DNA of 64,000 nt from Brachybacterium sp. P6-10-X1 (GTDB lineage: Bacteria > Actinomycetota > Actinomycetes > Actinomycetales > Dermabacteraceae), in the NCBI RefSeq assembly GCF_001969445.1, contig NZ_CP017297.1, positions 4,154,001 to 4,218,000 of the forward strand. The letters are read 5' to 3'. Made by a program: the position numbers and the translations under genes. The stretch's first letter is position 1; every line of letters starts with the position of its first letter. This document shows positions 1 to 8,360 of the stretch, piece by piece. The notes under the pieces were generated by a model. That model made no database searches. It was not told the DNA's origin and was given only the letters and a program-made list of their open reading frames with translations.

Positions 1-109
1 GGACCGGCTGCCCGAACCGGGCAGCCATCTCGAGCACGTCATCGCGGGTGCCAAGGGCGTGGACGGCGGGGCGGTCCTTCTCGCCGGTCAGCACCCGGGC
101 TGGGACTGA
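1..109 (+). CDS. purM: AIR synthetase PurM, 3' end only
   Basis: Last 35 codons, read from base 2, of a gene that begins outside the window; TGA at 107-109. The residues GAKGVDGGAVLL and a GQHPGWD end resemble the C-terminus of phosphoribosylformylglycinamidine cyclo-ligase, which closes the imidazole ring of FGAM to AIR in purine synthesis. The stronger argument is context: in many actinobacteria purM is followed by a convergent DUF3073 gene and then bldC, as here. No catalytic residue lies in the visible piece, so the name rests mainly on neighbourhood. Confidence 0.6.
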   Translation, partial: DRLPEPGSHLEHVIAGAKGVDGGAVLLAGQHPGWD

Positions 110-130
110 GGGGTCATGACCGCCGACACA

Positions 131-165
131 GCACGAGGGCCGACCCATCGGGTCGGCCCTCGTGC
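131..165. terminator. bidirectional hairpin terminator purM/DUF3073
   Basis: Perfect 16-bp inverted repeat (131-146 with 150-165) around a 3-base ATC loop, lying between two convergent genes. There is no T-tract, as is common for actinobacterial hairpin terminators. It can serve both strands. Confidence 0.8.
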
Positions 166-276
166 CTGGTCACGGTCCCTGCGTGCGTCGGACGGTCCGC
201 GTTCCGCTGCGGTGCGTGCGTCCCGCCGCCGACTCGTCCGTTCCCGGAGATCGCCTGTGCGGGTCGTCGACGGTCC

Positions 277-474
277 TCAGCGGCGGTGCGCCGACGGCGC
301 GTTCTCGTCCGCCCAGTCGTCGCTGTCCTCGGTCCGGTCGTCGCCGTCCGCGGAGCCCTCACCCCGCTGGGACTGCAGCTCGCGCTGCAGCGCCGACAGG
401 TCCGTCGGCGGGCTGTAGTACTTGAGGTCCCGTGCCACCTTGGTGTGCTTGGCTTTCTGTCGGCCGCGACCCAT
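277..474 (-). CDS. DUF3073 small basic/acidic protein
   Basis: A 65-residue protein of unknown function in the actinobacterial DUF3073 family. The N-terminus MGRGRQKAKHTKVARDLKYY is the family hallmark: a highly basic head followed by the SPPTD turn. The C-terminal third is acidic (Asp/Glu rich) and probably disordered. The start at 474 is preceded by an AGGGGG ribosome-binding site. An upstream in-frame ATG at 558 would add 28 residues that do not look like the family. It lies between purM (convergent) and bldC (divergent), the usual actinobacterial arrangement. The basic head suggests nucleic-acid binding, but that is inference. Confidence 0.88.
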   Translation of the reverse strand: MGRGRQKAKHTKVARDLKYYSPPTDLSALQRELQSQRGEGSADGDDRTEDSDDWADENAPSAHRR

Positions 475-825
475 GGATCTGACCCCCTGTGCGTCGGCTG
501 CCGGGCTTCTTGTCGACCCGGAAGATGGCAGTGTGTCGGAACCTGATCGTACATGCATGCCCTGGCTTCCGGCGAACCGCGAGGGCGCGGACGTGCTCGA
601 TGTCCCTTCCCGTCGGTCGCGGTGCGGCGATGATACCGTCGAGAAACTTGGTCGGAAGCAGGGGTATGGTTTACCTGCACACGAACCTCGGCCGTCTATC
701 CTTTGGTGGACGCCTTACCCGGGGCCGCCGTGACCGGACTCGTCAGGTCGACGCGGCCCGCGGACAGTTCCGACCCGGAGCTTGTCGCACTGTCTGCCCG
801 TTGTACCGCTCGAAAGGCCCCCTGC
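475..825. promoter_or_regulatory. divergent DUF3073/bldC intergenic region
   Basis: 351 bases without a convincing gene. For the minus-strand DUF3073 gene a TACGAT -10-like hexamer sits at 551-546. For bldC a TATCCT hexamer sits at 697-702, and a TTGTCG (782-787) / TACCGC (804-809) pair with a 16-base spacer lies nearer the start. Which of these is used cannot be decided from sequence. An in-frame ATG at 703 would extend BldC by 41 residues, but that stretch has no BldC character. Confidence 0.4.
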
Positions 826-1047
826 ATGAACACTGGATCCCCGGAGCGCCCGCACGAGCCCGGTGACCCCGGTGCGGAGCTGATGACTCCTGCCCAGGTC
901 GCCAAGATGTTCCATGTCGACCCCAAGACCGTCACGCGCTGGGCACAGGCGGGCAAGCTCTCGTACATGCGCACGCTGGGCGGCCATCGTCGGTACCGCC
1001 GCGACGAGGTGGTCGATCTGCTGCGGGACAGCACCGAGGACGCGTGA
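826..1047 (+). CDS. bldC: BldC-type MerR-like HTH regulator
   Basis: A 73-residue protein that is almost entirely a MerR-type winged helix-turn-helix: MTPAQVAKMFHVDP, then TVTRWAQAGKL, then TLGGHRRYRRDEV. This matches Streptomyces BldC, a one-domain DNA-binding protein that binds direct repeats head-to-tail and delays development in streptomycetes. The ATG at 826 is preceded by GAAAGG at 812-817. Its TGA overlaps the GTG of the next gene (GTGA), so the hydrolase is translationally coupled. In a non-sporulating organism its targets are unknown. Confidence 0.9.
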   Translation: MNTGSPERPHEPGDPGAELMTPAQVAKMFHVDPKTVTRWAQAGKLSYMRTLGGHRRYRRDEVVDLLRDSTEDA

Positions 1048-2012
1048 TCGAGGACCCGGTCCTCGGGGCCGGGTACACCGTCCGTCGGCTCGATCTGGGC
1101 GCCGACGAGGAGGGGCCGCTGGTGGCCTCCCTCGTGCACCGCGAGCCGACCGGTCCGCGCACGCACGGCGCTCGAAAGACCGCCGCCCGTGACGCGAGGC
1201 CCCCGGTCCTGGTCATGCATGGCTGGTCCGACTACGTCTTCGACCGAGGGCTGCTCGAGCACCTCGGGAAGGCCGGGTACGACGTCTGGGGCCTGGACCT
1301 GCGCAAGTACGGACGCAGCCTGCTGCCGGACCAGACCCCGACCTCCGTCGACCACCTCAGCCGCTACGACCGGGAGATCGGGACGGCGCTGCGGATCATC
1401 GGTGCGGATCGACCGCCGGTGCTGCTGGCCCATTCCGCCGGCGGACTGACCGCGGCGCTGTGGGCGCAGCGTCGGCCCGGCACGGTCCGTGCGCTCGCCC
1501 TGAACTCGCCGTGGCTGGAGATGCATCTCGGATCGGGTGTGCGCACTCTCGCCCGGACGCCCGTGCGGCTGCTGGCCGAGCATCTGCGCGCGCGCCCGAT
1601 CCTTCCCGAGGGATCCTCGCACTACTCCCGCGCCCTCCACCGTGACTTCGGCGGGATGTACGACTACGACCTGGCGCTCAAGCCCGCCCGCGGGCATCGA
1701 TTCCCCGCCGAGACCCTGGCAGCCGTGCTCGACGGCCAGACGCGGCTGCGCGCCGCCGGGCCCCTGGGGATCCCGGTGCTCGTGATGCACTCGGCCCGCA
1801 GCCGGTTCGGGGCGTCCTTCCGGGAAGGCATGCGACGCGCCGATACCGTGCTGGACGTGCATGCCCTCGCCCGGGCCGCCCGGCGCCTGGGACCCGACGT
1901 GCGGGTCGAGCCGATCGAGGGCGCTCGCCACGACGTGTTCCTCTCCGACGCCGACGCACGAGCGCGTGCGATCGGGATCCTGGACGACTGGCTGGAGACG
2001 CTCGCACCGTGA
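1044..2012 (+). CDS. alpha/beta hydrolase (serine aminopeptidase S33/lysophospholipase-like)
   Basis: 322 residues, GTG start overlapping the bldC stop. An alpha/beta-hydrolase fold is shown by HGWSDYVFD (oxyanion-hole HG region), the nucleophile elbow AHSAGG (Ser), and the late GARHDVFL segment carrying the probable catalytic His. The acidic residue is not certain. The overall look is that of monoacylglycerol-lipase/lysophospholipase proteins. There is no signal peptide, so it is probably cytoplasmic. The substrate is unknown; an ester or lipid is likely. Coupling to bldC may simply reflect operon structure. Confidence 0.8.
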   Translation: MIEDPVLGAGYTVRRLDLGADEEGPLVASLVHREPTGPRTHGARKTAARDARPPVLVMHGWSDYVFDRGLLEHLGKAGYDVWGLDLRKYGRSLLPDQTPTSVDHLSRYDREIGTALRIIGADRPPVLLAHSAGGLTAALWAQRRPGTVRALALNSPWLEMHLGSGVRTLARTPVRLLAEHLRARPILPEGSSHYSRALHRDFGGMYDYDLALKPARGHRFPAETLAAVLDGQTRLRAAGPLGIPVLVMHSARSRFGASFREGMRRADTVLDVHALARAARRLGPDVRVEPIEGARHDVFLSDADARARAIGILDDWLETLAP

Positions 2013-2091
2013 ACGCCTACGATGGCAGCGCCCGGCGTCGGTGCGATCGAGACCGCGGTCGGCCCCGGGACCTGTGAGAAGGAGATGCCGG

Positions 2092-2577
2092 ATGACCGCG
2101 GACCCGCGCCAGCTGAGGGAGCATGCCGCGGTGCTCCGCCACGGCGCCGACCGACTGACCCTGCTCCGCCTGCGCCTGGCCAACACGATCGTCGACGTCA
2201 CCCGCTCCGGGGACGCGACCACCCGGCGGATCGGCGAGGAGGTCCGCGAGCGCTGGACGGATCAGCCCTACCTCGAGCTGGGACGCATCGCGGCCGGACT
2301 GCGGGCCAGCGCTCGGCGTCTCGACCGGATCGCCACCGTCGGGGAGCGCACCAGCGGCCGACGACTCGGCGGCTACGAGGGCGCCGGATTCCTGGGCCGC
2401 GGCGACGATGCCCACCGCCATGTGGGCGAGGTCGCGGAGTTCGTGGGCACCGCCCGCGGCGCCAGCATCGGCGGTTTCCCCCTCGTCCCGGCCGCCGACG
2501 AGGGACTGCTCGCCCATCCCTCGCACACCCTCGGCGTCGCCACCCCGGCCTATGACGAGGACGCCGACCAGGAGTGA
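2092..2577 (+). CDS. hypothetical protein, helical
   Basis: 161-residue protein not recognised as a known family. The ATG at 2092 has a good AGAAGGAG site at 2077-2084, and a TACGAT hexamer at 2018-2023 may be its -10. Its first 90 residues are rich in Arg/Leu/Ala heptad-like helices (RQLREHAAVLRHGADR); the rest is Gly-rich and loosely folded. No signal peptide or membrane segment. Its last 28 bases overlap the 3' end of the convergent membrane-protein gene. Function unknown. Confidence 0.75.
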   Translation: MTADPRQLREHAAVLRHGADRLTLLRLRLANTIVDVTRSGDATTRRIGEEVRERWTDQPYLELGRIAAGLRASARRLDRIATVGERTSGRRLGGYEGAGFLGRGDDAHRHVGEVAEFVGTARGASIGGFPLVPAADEGLLAHPSHTLGVATPAYDEDADQE

Positions 2578-3677
2578 CCTCGCCGCGCGGGCAGCGTGGT
2601 CGAGACGACGATGCTGATCGCCCCGGCCAGCAGCGGCACCACCAGGGTGGCCACCAGCATCAGCATCATCGCCGCCGCAGCATCGGCCGCCGCGACTCCC
2701 AGGCCGACCAGCGCCGCGGCCAGGACCGTCTCGGAGATGCCGGCCCCGCCCGGGGTCACCGGCACCAGGGACAGCACGCGACCCAGCGCGAACACGGCCA
2801 CCGTCAGCAGCAGGGGAATCTCGGCGCCGACCGCGTCGATCGCCAGCAGCAGCGCCCCCCACTGCACCGCCCGCGCCGCCAGCGTGGGCAGCAGCAACGG
2901 CCCGGTCCGCCGACGAAGGATCTGGATCAGGGCGTCCCGCTGGGTCAGGATCACGGTCTCGTACCGGGACGGGATCAGCTCCCCGAAGCGCCGGAGCAGA
3001 CGCGTGAGCACCTCCCGACGCAGGAGGATCACGGTCAGCGCCAGGGCGAGCACCGCGCCGAGGAGCGCGACCAGTCCCGCCCCCAGGGCCCCGGGCAGGG
3101 AGGCCCCCGCCGGGGCCAGCAGCGAGGAGAGGGCATAGGCGCCCAGCCCCAGCAGCGGGACCAGGATCGAGGTGATCACCATCTCGACCAGCGAGGCGGC
3201 GATGATCCCGGTGACGATCACCGCCACCGTGACTCCCGAGCGGCGCAGGATCCATCCCAGCAGGCCGAGACCGAGCATCGACCCGCCCGGCAGCGCCAGG
3301 CCCATGCCCGCCGAGGCCGTGTGCCCGAGCAGCGCCGCGGGATACCGCGCACCGCGGACGGCGGTGCGCACCGTCAGCGCCTCCAGCGCCAGGGCGAGCA
3401 GTCCGAGCAGGGCCACCGCGACCGGCGCCCAGCCGGGGACCGCCGCCAGGGCGGCACCGATCTGCGTCCAGGTCACGCCGACCACCCAGGGCAGTCCCCA
3501 GATCAGCACGACGACCACCAGCAGCAGCGAGAGCACGCCGGTGACGAGCTTGCCGGGCGAGACCCGCGGGCGGTGCTCGAGATCCAGCGTCTCCGGCACC
3601 CAGGACGAGGCCGGGCCGGTGGCCGGCCCGGACTCGGGAGCAGGAGTGTCGGGGGAGCCGTCGGGAGCCGCTGACAT
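2550..3677 (-). CDS. lysylphosphatidylglycerol synthase TM-region/UPF0104 family membrane protein
   Basis: 375-residue polytopic membrane protein with about eight hydrophobic segments after a 45-residue cytoplasmic N-terminus. The motif VTPGGAGISETVL near residue 320 is typical of the UPF0104 / LPG-synthase transmembrane (flippase-like) domain. No soluble aminoacyl-transferase domain is attached, so this is the stand-alone membrane part. The ATG at 3677 was chosen because upstream in-frame sequence reads through the neighbouring divergent gene. A role in moving a lipid or polyprenyl-linked precursor is inference from the family. Confidence 0.8.
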   Translation of the reverse strand: MSAAPDGSPDTPAPESGPATGPASSWVPETLDLEHRPRVSPGKLVTGVLSLLLVVVVLIWGLPWVVGVTWTQIGAALAAVPGWAPVAVALLGLLALALEALTVRTAVRGARYPAALLGHTASAGMGLALPGGSMLGLGLLGWILRRSGVTVAVIVTGIIAASLVEMVITSILVPLLGLGAYALSSLLAPAGASLPGALGAGLVALLGAVLALALTVILLRREVLTRLLRRFGELIPSRYETVILTQRDALIQILRRRTGPLLLPTLAARAVQWGALLLAIDAVGAEIPLLLTVAVFALGRVLSLVPVTPGGAGISETVLAAALVGLGVAAADAAAAMMLMLVATLVVPLLAGAISIVVSTTLPARRGHSWSASSS

Positions 3678-3738
3678 GCGGCGATTCTCGCACGTCGCAG
3701 GCAGGGGCCTCCCAGGCCGTGCCCCGTATCGTGGAGGC

Positions 3739-4083
3739 ATGTCCTTCGTGATCTCGCTCCTGCTCGTCCTGCACCTGCTCTGCTGGGCCACCAGCCTCGG
3801 CCTGTGGGTCGCCGCCCTGCGCACCAAGCAGCCCAACCGCGCCATGGCGCACGCCGCCGGGGGAGCCCTGGTGCTGGGCGTCATCATGATGGGGCTGTCG
3901 ATGGCCACGGGCGCCGACGGGCACCTGTGGTTCACCCTGAAGCTGGTGATCGGCCTGGTCGTGACCGCCTTCTCCTATGTGGCGATCAACCGCCGCGAGG
4001 AGACCCCCGCGATCATCTGGTACGGCATCCCGACCGCGATCGCCCTGAACGTGGTCGTCGCGGTCTTCGGCATCGGCCGCTGA
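3739..4083 (+). CDS. small four-helix membrane protein
   Basis: 114 residues with four predicted transmembrane helices and almost no soluble portion (N-terminus MSFVISLLLVLHLLCWATS). A charged AALRTKQPNR loop follows helix 1 and AINRREETP follows helix 3. TATCGT at 3727-3732 lies 6 bases before the ATG, which fits a leaderless mRNA. The family is not recognised. It is divergent from the UPF0104 gene and upstream of pcrA in the same direction. Confidence 0.75.
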   Translation: MSFVISLLLVLHLLCWATSLGLWVAALRTKQPNRAMAHAAGGALVLGVIMMGLSMATGADGHLWFTLKLVIGLVVTAFSYVAINRREETPAIIWYGIPTAIALNVVVAVFGIGR

Positions 4084-4197
4084 CCCGACCGGGGCCACCC
4101 GAGCGGCGGGACGCCCCGTCCTCCGCCTCGACCTCTCGTCCACACGGGGCTCGTCAGCACTCGCGCTGTCGGGTCCCGTGCCTATCCTGGGGGCCTC

Positions 4198-7071
4198 ATG
4201 AGTTCACTCTTCGACGACCTCTCCCTGCCCGATGCCTTCCGCCGCCTCGACGGTGTGACGGTCGCCCCCTCGGCCGCCGCGCCCGCCGACGGGAGCACCG
4301 GCCGGGAGCAGGCGCATCCGGGGCCGGGGGAAGCGCCCGCCCAGGAGGAGCCGCCCCTCGCGGAGGAACCGCCGCCGGAGGACGAGCCCCCGTTCGAGGA
4401 CGTGTCCCCGTTCGAGGACGAGCCGCCGTCGACCGCGCTCCCCGCAGCGCCGGCGGATGACGAGCAGATCCCGCATCCGGCCGACCGGGCCCGACCTGCC
4501 GGAGACCGTCACGATGCCTTCGCCGTCGACCCCGCCGTCCTCTCCGAGCTCACCGACGGGCTGAACCCGGCCCAGCGGGAGGCCGTCGAGCACCGCGGCA
4601 GCCCGCTGCTGATCGTCGCCGGCGCCGGCTCCGGCAAGACTCGGGTGCTGACCCGGCGCATCGCGCATCTGCTCCGCGCCCGGGAGGCCCTGCCCGGGGA
4701 GATCCTCGCGATCACCTTCACCAACAAGGCCGCCGCCGAGATGCGCGAACGGGTCGGGGAGCTGGTGGGACCGGTCGCCCGCAGCATGTGGGTCTCCACC
4801 TTCCACAGCGCCTGCGTGAGGATCCTGCGCCGCGACGCCCAGGCCGCCGGCCTCAAGAGCACCTTCACGATCTACGACAGCGCCGACTCCCTGCGGTTGA
4901 TCACCACGATCGCCAAGGACCTGGAGCTCGACACCAAGAAGCACGCCCCCCGGGCCCTGGCTTCGCGCATCTCCTCGCTGAAGAACGAGCTCATCGACCC
5001 GATCGACTTCGCCGATGAGGCCGAGAGCGCGAAGAACCCCTTCGAACGGACGCTGGCGCGGATCTACACGAACTACACCGAGCGCCTGCGCCAGGCCAAT
5101 GCGGTGGACTTCGACGACCTCATCGCGTTGACGGTGACGCTGCTGCGGGAGAACCCGGCGATCCGCGAGGGCTACCGCCGCCGCTTCCGCCACCTCCTGG
5201 TCGACGAGTACCAGGACACCAACACAGCGCAGTATCAGCTGGTCCGTGAGCTGGTGGGGGAGGACCCTCGCGCCGATCTCACCGTGGTGGGCGACTCCGA
5301 CCAGTCGATCTACGCGTTCCGCGGGGCCACGATCCGCAACATCATCGAGTTCGAGAAGGACTTCCCCTCGGCCCGCACCATCGTGCTGGAGCAGAACTAC
5401 CGCTCGACCCAGAACATCCTCACGGCCGCCAACGCGGTGATCGAGGAGAACGAGGGACGGCGCAAGAAGAACCTGTGGACCGATCAGGGGGAGGGCGAGC
5501 AGATCACCCTGTATGTCGCCGACGACGAGCAGGCCGAGGCGCGCTACATCGCCCGCCAGATCGACGCCCTGGTCGACCATGGCCGCAGCGCCGGGGACAT
5601 CGCGATCTTCTATCGCGCCAACGCGCAGTCACGCGCTCTGGAGGACCAGCTGATCCGGGTGGGGCTGCCCTACCGGGTCGTCGGCGGGACCCGCTTCTAC
5701 GAACGGCGCGAGATCAAGGACGCCATGGCGTACCTGCGTGTCCTGGCCAACCCGGCCGACGAGATCAACCTGCGGCGGATCCTCAACGTCCCCAAGCGCG
5801 GCATCGGCGACCGGGCGGAGGCCGCGATCGCGATGCTCGCCGAGCGGGACCGGATCAGCTTCGGCGAGGCGCTGCGGCGTGCCGACGAGGCGCCGGGGAT
5901 CGCCACCCGCTCCCTGAACGCGGTGCGCACCTTCGTCGCGATGCTCGAGGACCTCCAGGAGATGGCGTCCCGCGGTGACGGGCCCGCCGAGCTGGTCGAG
6001 GCGATCCTGCAGCGGTCGGGCTATTACGCCGAGCTGCAGGGCAGCGAGGACCTCCAGGACGAGTCGCGCCTGGAGAACCTCGCCGAGCTGATCAGCGTGG
6101 CCGCCGAGTTCGAGGCCGAGACCGAGGCGGCCGACGCCGCCGCCAGCGAGTTCGAGGAGGCGGAGCCAGAGGTAGGGTCCGACTCCGGGTCCAGGTCCGA
6201 CCCCGGGGCCGAGCCCGGGACCGCCGCGGGGCCCGGGACGGCCGCAGGGCCCGGGACCGGCGCGGAGGGCTCGACCGAGGGACCGGCCGGATCCTCCGAG
6301 GTGATCGGCGCCGACATCGACCCCGAGGCCGCGCTCAGCGCCCCGGATGATCCCGAGGCCTCCCTGGTGGACCGCTTCCTGGAGAAGGTCTCCCTGGTGG
6401 CCGACGCCGATCAGCTCCCCGGCGGCGAGGACCAGTTCGTCACCCTGATGACACTGCACACGGCCAAGGGCCTGGAGTTCCCGGTCGTGTTCCTCACCGG
6501 CATGGAGGACGGCACCTTTCCCCACAACCGCACCCTCTCGGATCCGCACGAGCTGCAGGAGGAGCGGCGCCTGGCGTACGTGGGCATCACCCGCTCCCGC
6601 GAGCGGCTCTACCTCACCCGCGCTCAGATGCGCACCACCTGGGGACAGTCGCAGTTCATGCCCGGCAGCCGCTTCCTCGACGAGATCCCCGAGGCCGTGC
6701 TCGACGTGGCGCGGGCCGGCTCCACCCTCAGCGGCGCGGATTTCGGCGGCATGGGCGCGGGCGGATACGGCTCCGGCACCTCTGGCGGCAGCCGCTCCGG
6801 CGGCGGGCGCGGCCCGTCCTTCAGCGGCGGGATCGGCGGGGGGCGAAGCGATGTGAAGCGGCCAAGCTTCGGATCGGGGCGCACGCCCGTCTCCGCCGCG
6901 GCGATGCCCCAGCTGAGCGTCGGGGACCGTGTCACCCACGACTCCTTCGGCATGGGCTCGGTCACCGAGGTCTCCGGGCAAGGGGAGAAGACCCAGGTCG
7001 AGGTGCAGTTCAAGCCGCCGAACGGGACCAAGCGGCTGCTGCTGCGCTATGCGCCGCTGACGAAGCTCTAG
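4198..7071 (+). CDS. pcrA: ATP-dependent DNA helicase PcrA/UvrD
   Basis: 957-residue superfamily-1A 3'-5' helicase. Motifs in order: Walker A AGAGSGKT (141-148), motif II LLVDEYQDTN, motif III VVGDSDQSIYAFRGA, QNYRST, motif V TLHTAKGLEFPVVF, and motif VI RLAYVGITRSRERLYL. The C-terminus has a Gly/Ser-rich linker followed by a Tudor-like VGDRVTHDSFGMGSV segment, the PcrA region that binds RNA polymerase. It acts in repair and replication-transcription conflict resolution. Unusual are a 110-residue acidic N-terminal extension and an 80-residue low-complexity insert at about residues 641-720. TATCCT at 4183-4188, 9 bases before the ATG, suggests a leaderless mRNA. Confidence 0.96.
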   Translation: MSSLFDDLSLPDAFRRLDGVTVAPSAAAPADGSTGREQAHPGPGEAPAQEEPPLAEEPPPEDEPPFEDVSPFEDEPPSTALPAAPADDEQIPHPADRARPAGDRHDAFAVDPAVLSELTDGLNPAQREAVEHRGSPLLIVAGAGSGKTRVLTRRIAHLLRAREALPGEILAITFTNKAAAEMRERVGELVGPVARSMWVSTFHSACVRILRRDAQAAGLKSTFTIYDSADSLRLITTIAKDLELDTKKHAPRALASRISSLKNELIDPIDFADEAESAKNPFERTLARIYTNYTERLRQANAVDFDDLIALTVTLLRENPAIREGYRRRFRHLLVDEYQDTNTAQYQLVRELVGEDPRADLTVVGDSDQSIYAFRGATIRNIIEFEKDFPSARTIVLEQNYRSTQNILTAANAVIEENEGRRKKNLWTDQGEGEQITLYVADDEQAEARYIARQIDALVDHGRSAGDIAIFYRANAQSRALEDQLIRVGLPYRVVGGTRFYERREIKDAMAYLRVLANPADEINLRRILNVPKRGIGDRAEAAIAMLAERDRISFGEALRRADEAPGIATRSLNAVRTFVAMLEDLQEMASRGDGPAELVEAILQRSGYYAELQGSEDLQDESRLENLAELISVAAEFEAETEAADAAASEFEEAEPEVGSDSGSRSDPGAEPGTAAGPGTAAGPGTGAEGSTEGPAGSSEVIGADIDPEAALSAPDDPEASLVDRFLEKVSLVADADQLPGGEDQFVTLMTLHTAKGLEFPVVFLTGMEDGTFPHNRTLSDPHELQEERRLAYVGITRSRERLYLTRAQMRTTWGQSQFMPGSRFLDEIPEAVLDVARAGSTLSGADFGGMGAGGYGSGTSGGSRSGGGRGPSFSGGIGGGRSDVKRPSFGSGRTPVSAAAMPQLSVGDRVTHDSFGMGSVTEVSGQGEKTQVEVQFKPPNGTKRLLLRYAPLTKL

Positions 7072-7298
7072 GACGGGACCGTGGCTCCTCCCGCGACGAT
7101 CTCCACCTCGATGCCTTCGGGGTTCTCGCCGTACCAGGCGATGTGATCGGGTCCGCCGGCATGCGGATAGGCCCCGGCGAACAGCTCGTGCCAGCCGGGC
7201 GCGTGCGCGGCGACGTCGGCGGTCCACAGTTCCAGATGGTGCAGCCCGGAGGGCGGCCTCGGCGCGTCCGGTTCGGGCGGGCGGGGCTCCACGGGCAT
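7068..7298 (-). CDS. shortened VOC (glyoxalase-like) protein, internal deletion; possible pseudogene
   Basis: 76-residue frame. Its first half (HHLELWTADVA) resembles the N-terminal strand of small VOC proteins. Its second half (YPHAGGPDHIAWY and GIEVEIVA) resembles the C-terminal strands of the same family. About 60-70 residues that normally lie between them are absent, so one of the two beta-alpha-beta repeats is largely missing. The frame is open, and a TAGTAT hexamer (7310-7305) sits 6 bases before the ATG, so it may still be expressed leaderless. Its TAG stop lies in a CTAG shared with the stop of convergent pcrA. Confidence 0.6.
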   Translation of the reverse strand: MPVEPRPPEPDAPRPPSGLHHLELWTADVAAHAPGWHELFAGAYPHAGGPDHIAWYGENPEGIEVEIVAGGATVPS

Positions 7299-7337
7299 GA
7301 GGTGATACTAGGCCGACGCGCTGCGTCGTGACGTGGA

Positions 7338-7874
7338 TCAGGGCGCGGGGTCCTCCTCGCCCGGCTCCGATTCCGTCTCCGTCCCGCGGTAGCGGAAGCG
7401 GGAGTACATGCCCGTGCCGAAGCTGATCACGACGATCACCAGGACGACGATGACCACGGCCGAGAAGGGGATCTGGAGTCCCGCCGCAGCGAGCACCAGC
7501 CAGATCACGAGCAGGGACAGCCCGATCAGGACGGCGTCGCGCACGGAGCGCAGGATGCGCGGGACGATCCCCGCGGAGCGCACCCGGCGCTCGGCGACCG
7601 TGTAGTACGCGGCGGCCCCTTTGCGCAGTGACTCCGCGTCGAGCGGCGGGCGCGGGGAGGAGTCCTGGCCTCGCTCGCGGTCGCGGCGGACCTGTGGGCC
7701 ATGGCCCGACGCGGGCGGCTGCTGATCGTCCCGCCCGGCGTCCACCGCGCGGCCGGCGGCGCGGGCGTAGTCGCCCGCTCGGGAGGTGGCCCGCTTCGCG
7801 GCGTCGCGCGCCCCGGGGGCCTGCTTGCGGGCCGTGTTCCGTGCGGCCTTCGCGTACGTCTTCCAGTCAGCCAT
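7338..7874 (-). CDS. hypothetical membrane protein with basic N-terminus
   Basis: 178 residues. The first 50 are Ala/Lys/Arg rich (MADWKTYAKAARNTARK) and likely helical and cationic, followed by a charged linker. Two adjacent transmembrane helices lie at about residues 113-155 (DAVLIGLSLLVIWLVL and the following Val/Ile-rich one), and the tail is acidic. It lies 13 bases downstream of the 7888-8163 gene and is probably co-transcribed with it. The family is unknown to me; a membrane-tethered nucleoid- or envelope-associated role is possible but unsupported. Confidence 0.75.
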   Translation of the reverse strand: MADWKTYAKAARNTARKQAPGARDAAKRATSRAGDYARAAGRAVDAGRDDQQPPASGHGPQVRRDRERGQDSSPRPPLDAESLRKGAAAYYTVAERRVRSAGIVPRILRSVRDAVLIGLSLLVIWLVLAAAGLQIPFSAVVIVVLVIVVISFGTGMYSRFRYRGTETESEPGEEDPAP

Positions 7875-7887
7875 GGCGTCTCCTCGC

Positions 7888-8163
7888 TCAGCGATCGTCG
7901 CCCGGACGGTCGTCCTCGCGCCACCGGATGTCCCCGCCGCCCCGCGACGCGGGGCGGGGCCGCGGATTCCGGGCTCGGTGATCGGTGTAGTAGGAGAGGG
8001 CGACGTTCAGCGCGAGGGTGATCCCCACCGACAGCACGAAGCCCGCGAAGGTCGAGCGCACCCCGAGCAGGCGCAGCACCACGAACAGCACCCCGATCGC
8101 GATCACGCTGAAGCCGAGGTGCTCGCGCACGCGGCGGGCGAGACTGCGGGATCGTCGGCTCAT
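7888..8163 (-). CDS. small two-helix membrane protein (DUF4229-like)
   Basis: 91-residue protein with two transmembrane helices (about 17-35 and 39-57) and a basic hydrophilic C-terminus. The pattern is reminiscent of DUF4229-type actinobacterial proteins (ALNVALSYYTDHRAR at the end of helix 2), but I am not certain. TAGCAT (8175-8170) lies 6 bases upstream of the ATG with no Shine-Dalgarno site, so a leaderless transcript is likely. It is the first gene of a two-gene unit with the 178-residue membrane protein. Confidence 0.75.
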   Translation of the reverse strand: MSRRSRSLARRVREHLGFSVIAIGVLFVVLRLLGVRSTFAGFVLSVGITLALNVALSYYTDHRARNPRPRPASRGGGDIRWREDDRPGDDR

Positions 8164-8360
8164 CGGTCCATGCTATCGCCCGGATCTGAACGCCCGGTCC
8201 CGTGGGAGGCGGTTTCCCCGCTGGACGTGAGACTGCGCGCACCCTGGCCGCAGCGGTGCGACGAGCACCGCAGAAGCGATACGCTGAGCGCGTTCCCAGG
8301 GGTGGCATCGTGGCCGCTGTGGCCTGCCGCCCTCTGCCGACATCGAGAGGAAAGCACCCC

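Noticed and set aside
2017..4143. Very long antisense frames (for example 700 codons across this span, and similar ones opposite sucCD, pcrA, ilvA and galE)
   Set aside because: In high-GC DNA the antisense frame of a real gene is often open; these read as Arg/Gly/Ala/His-rich low-complexity sequence with no family motifs.
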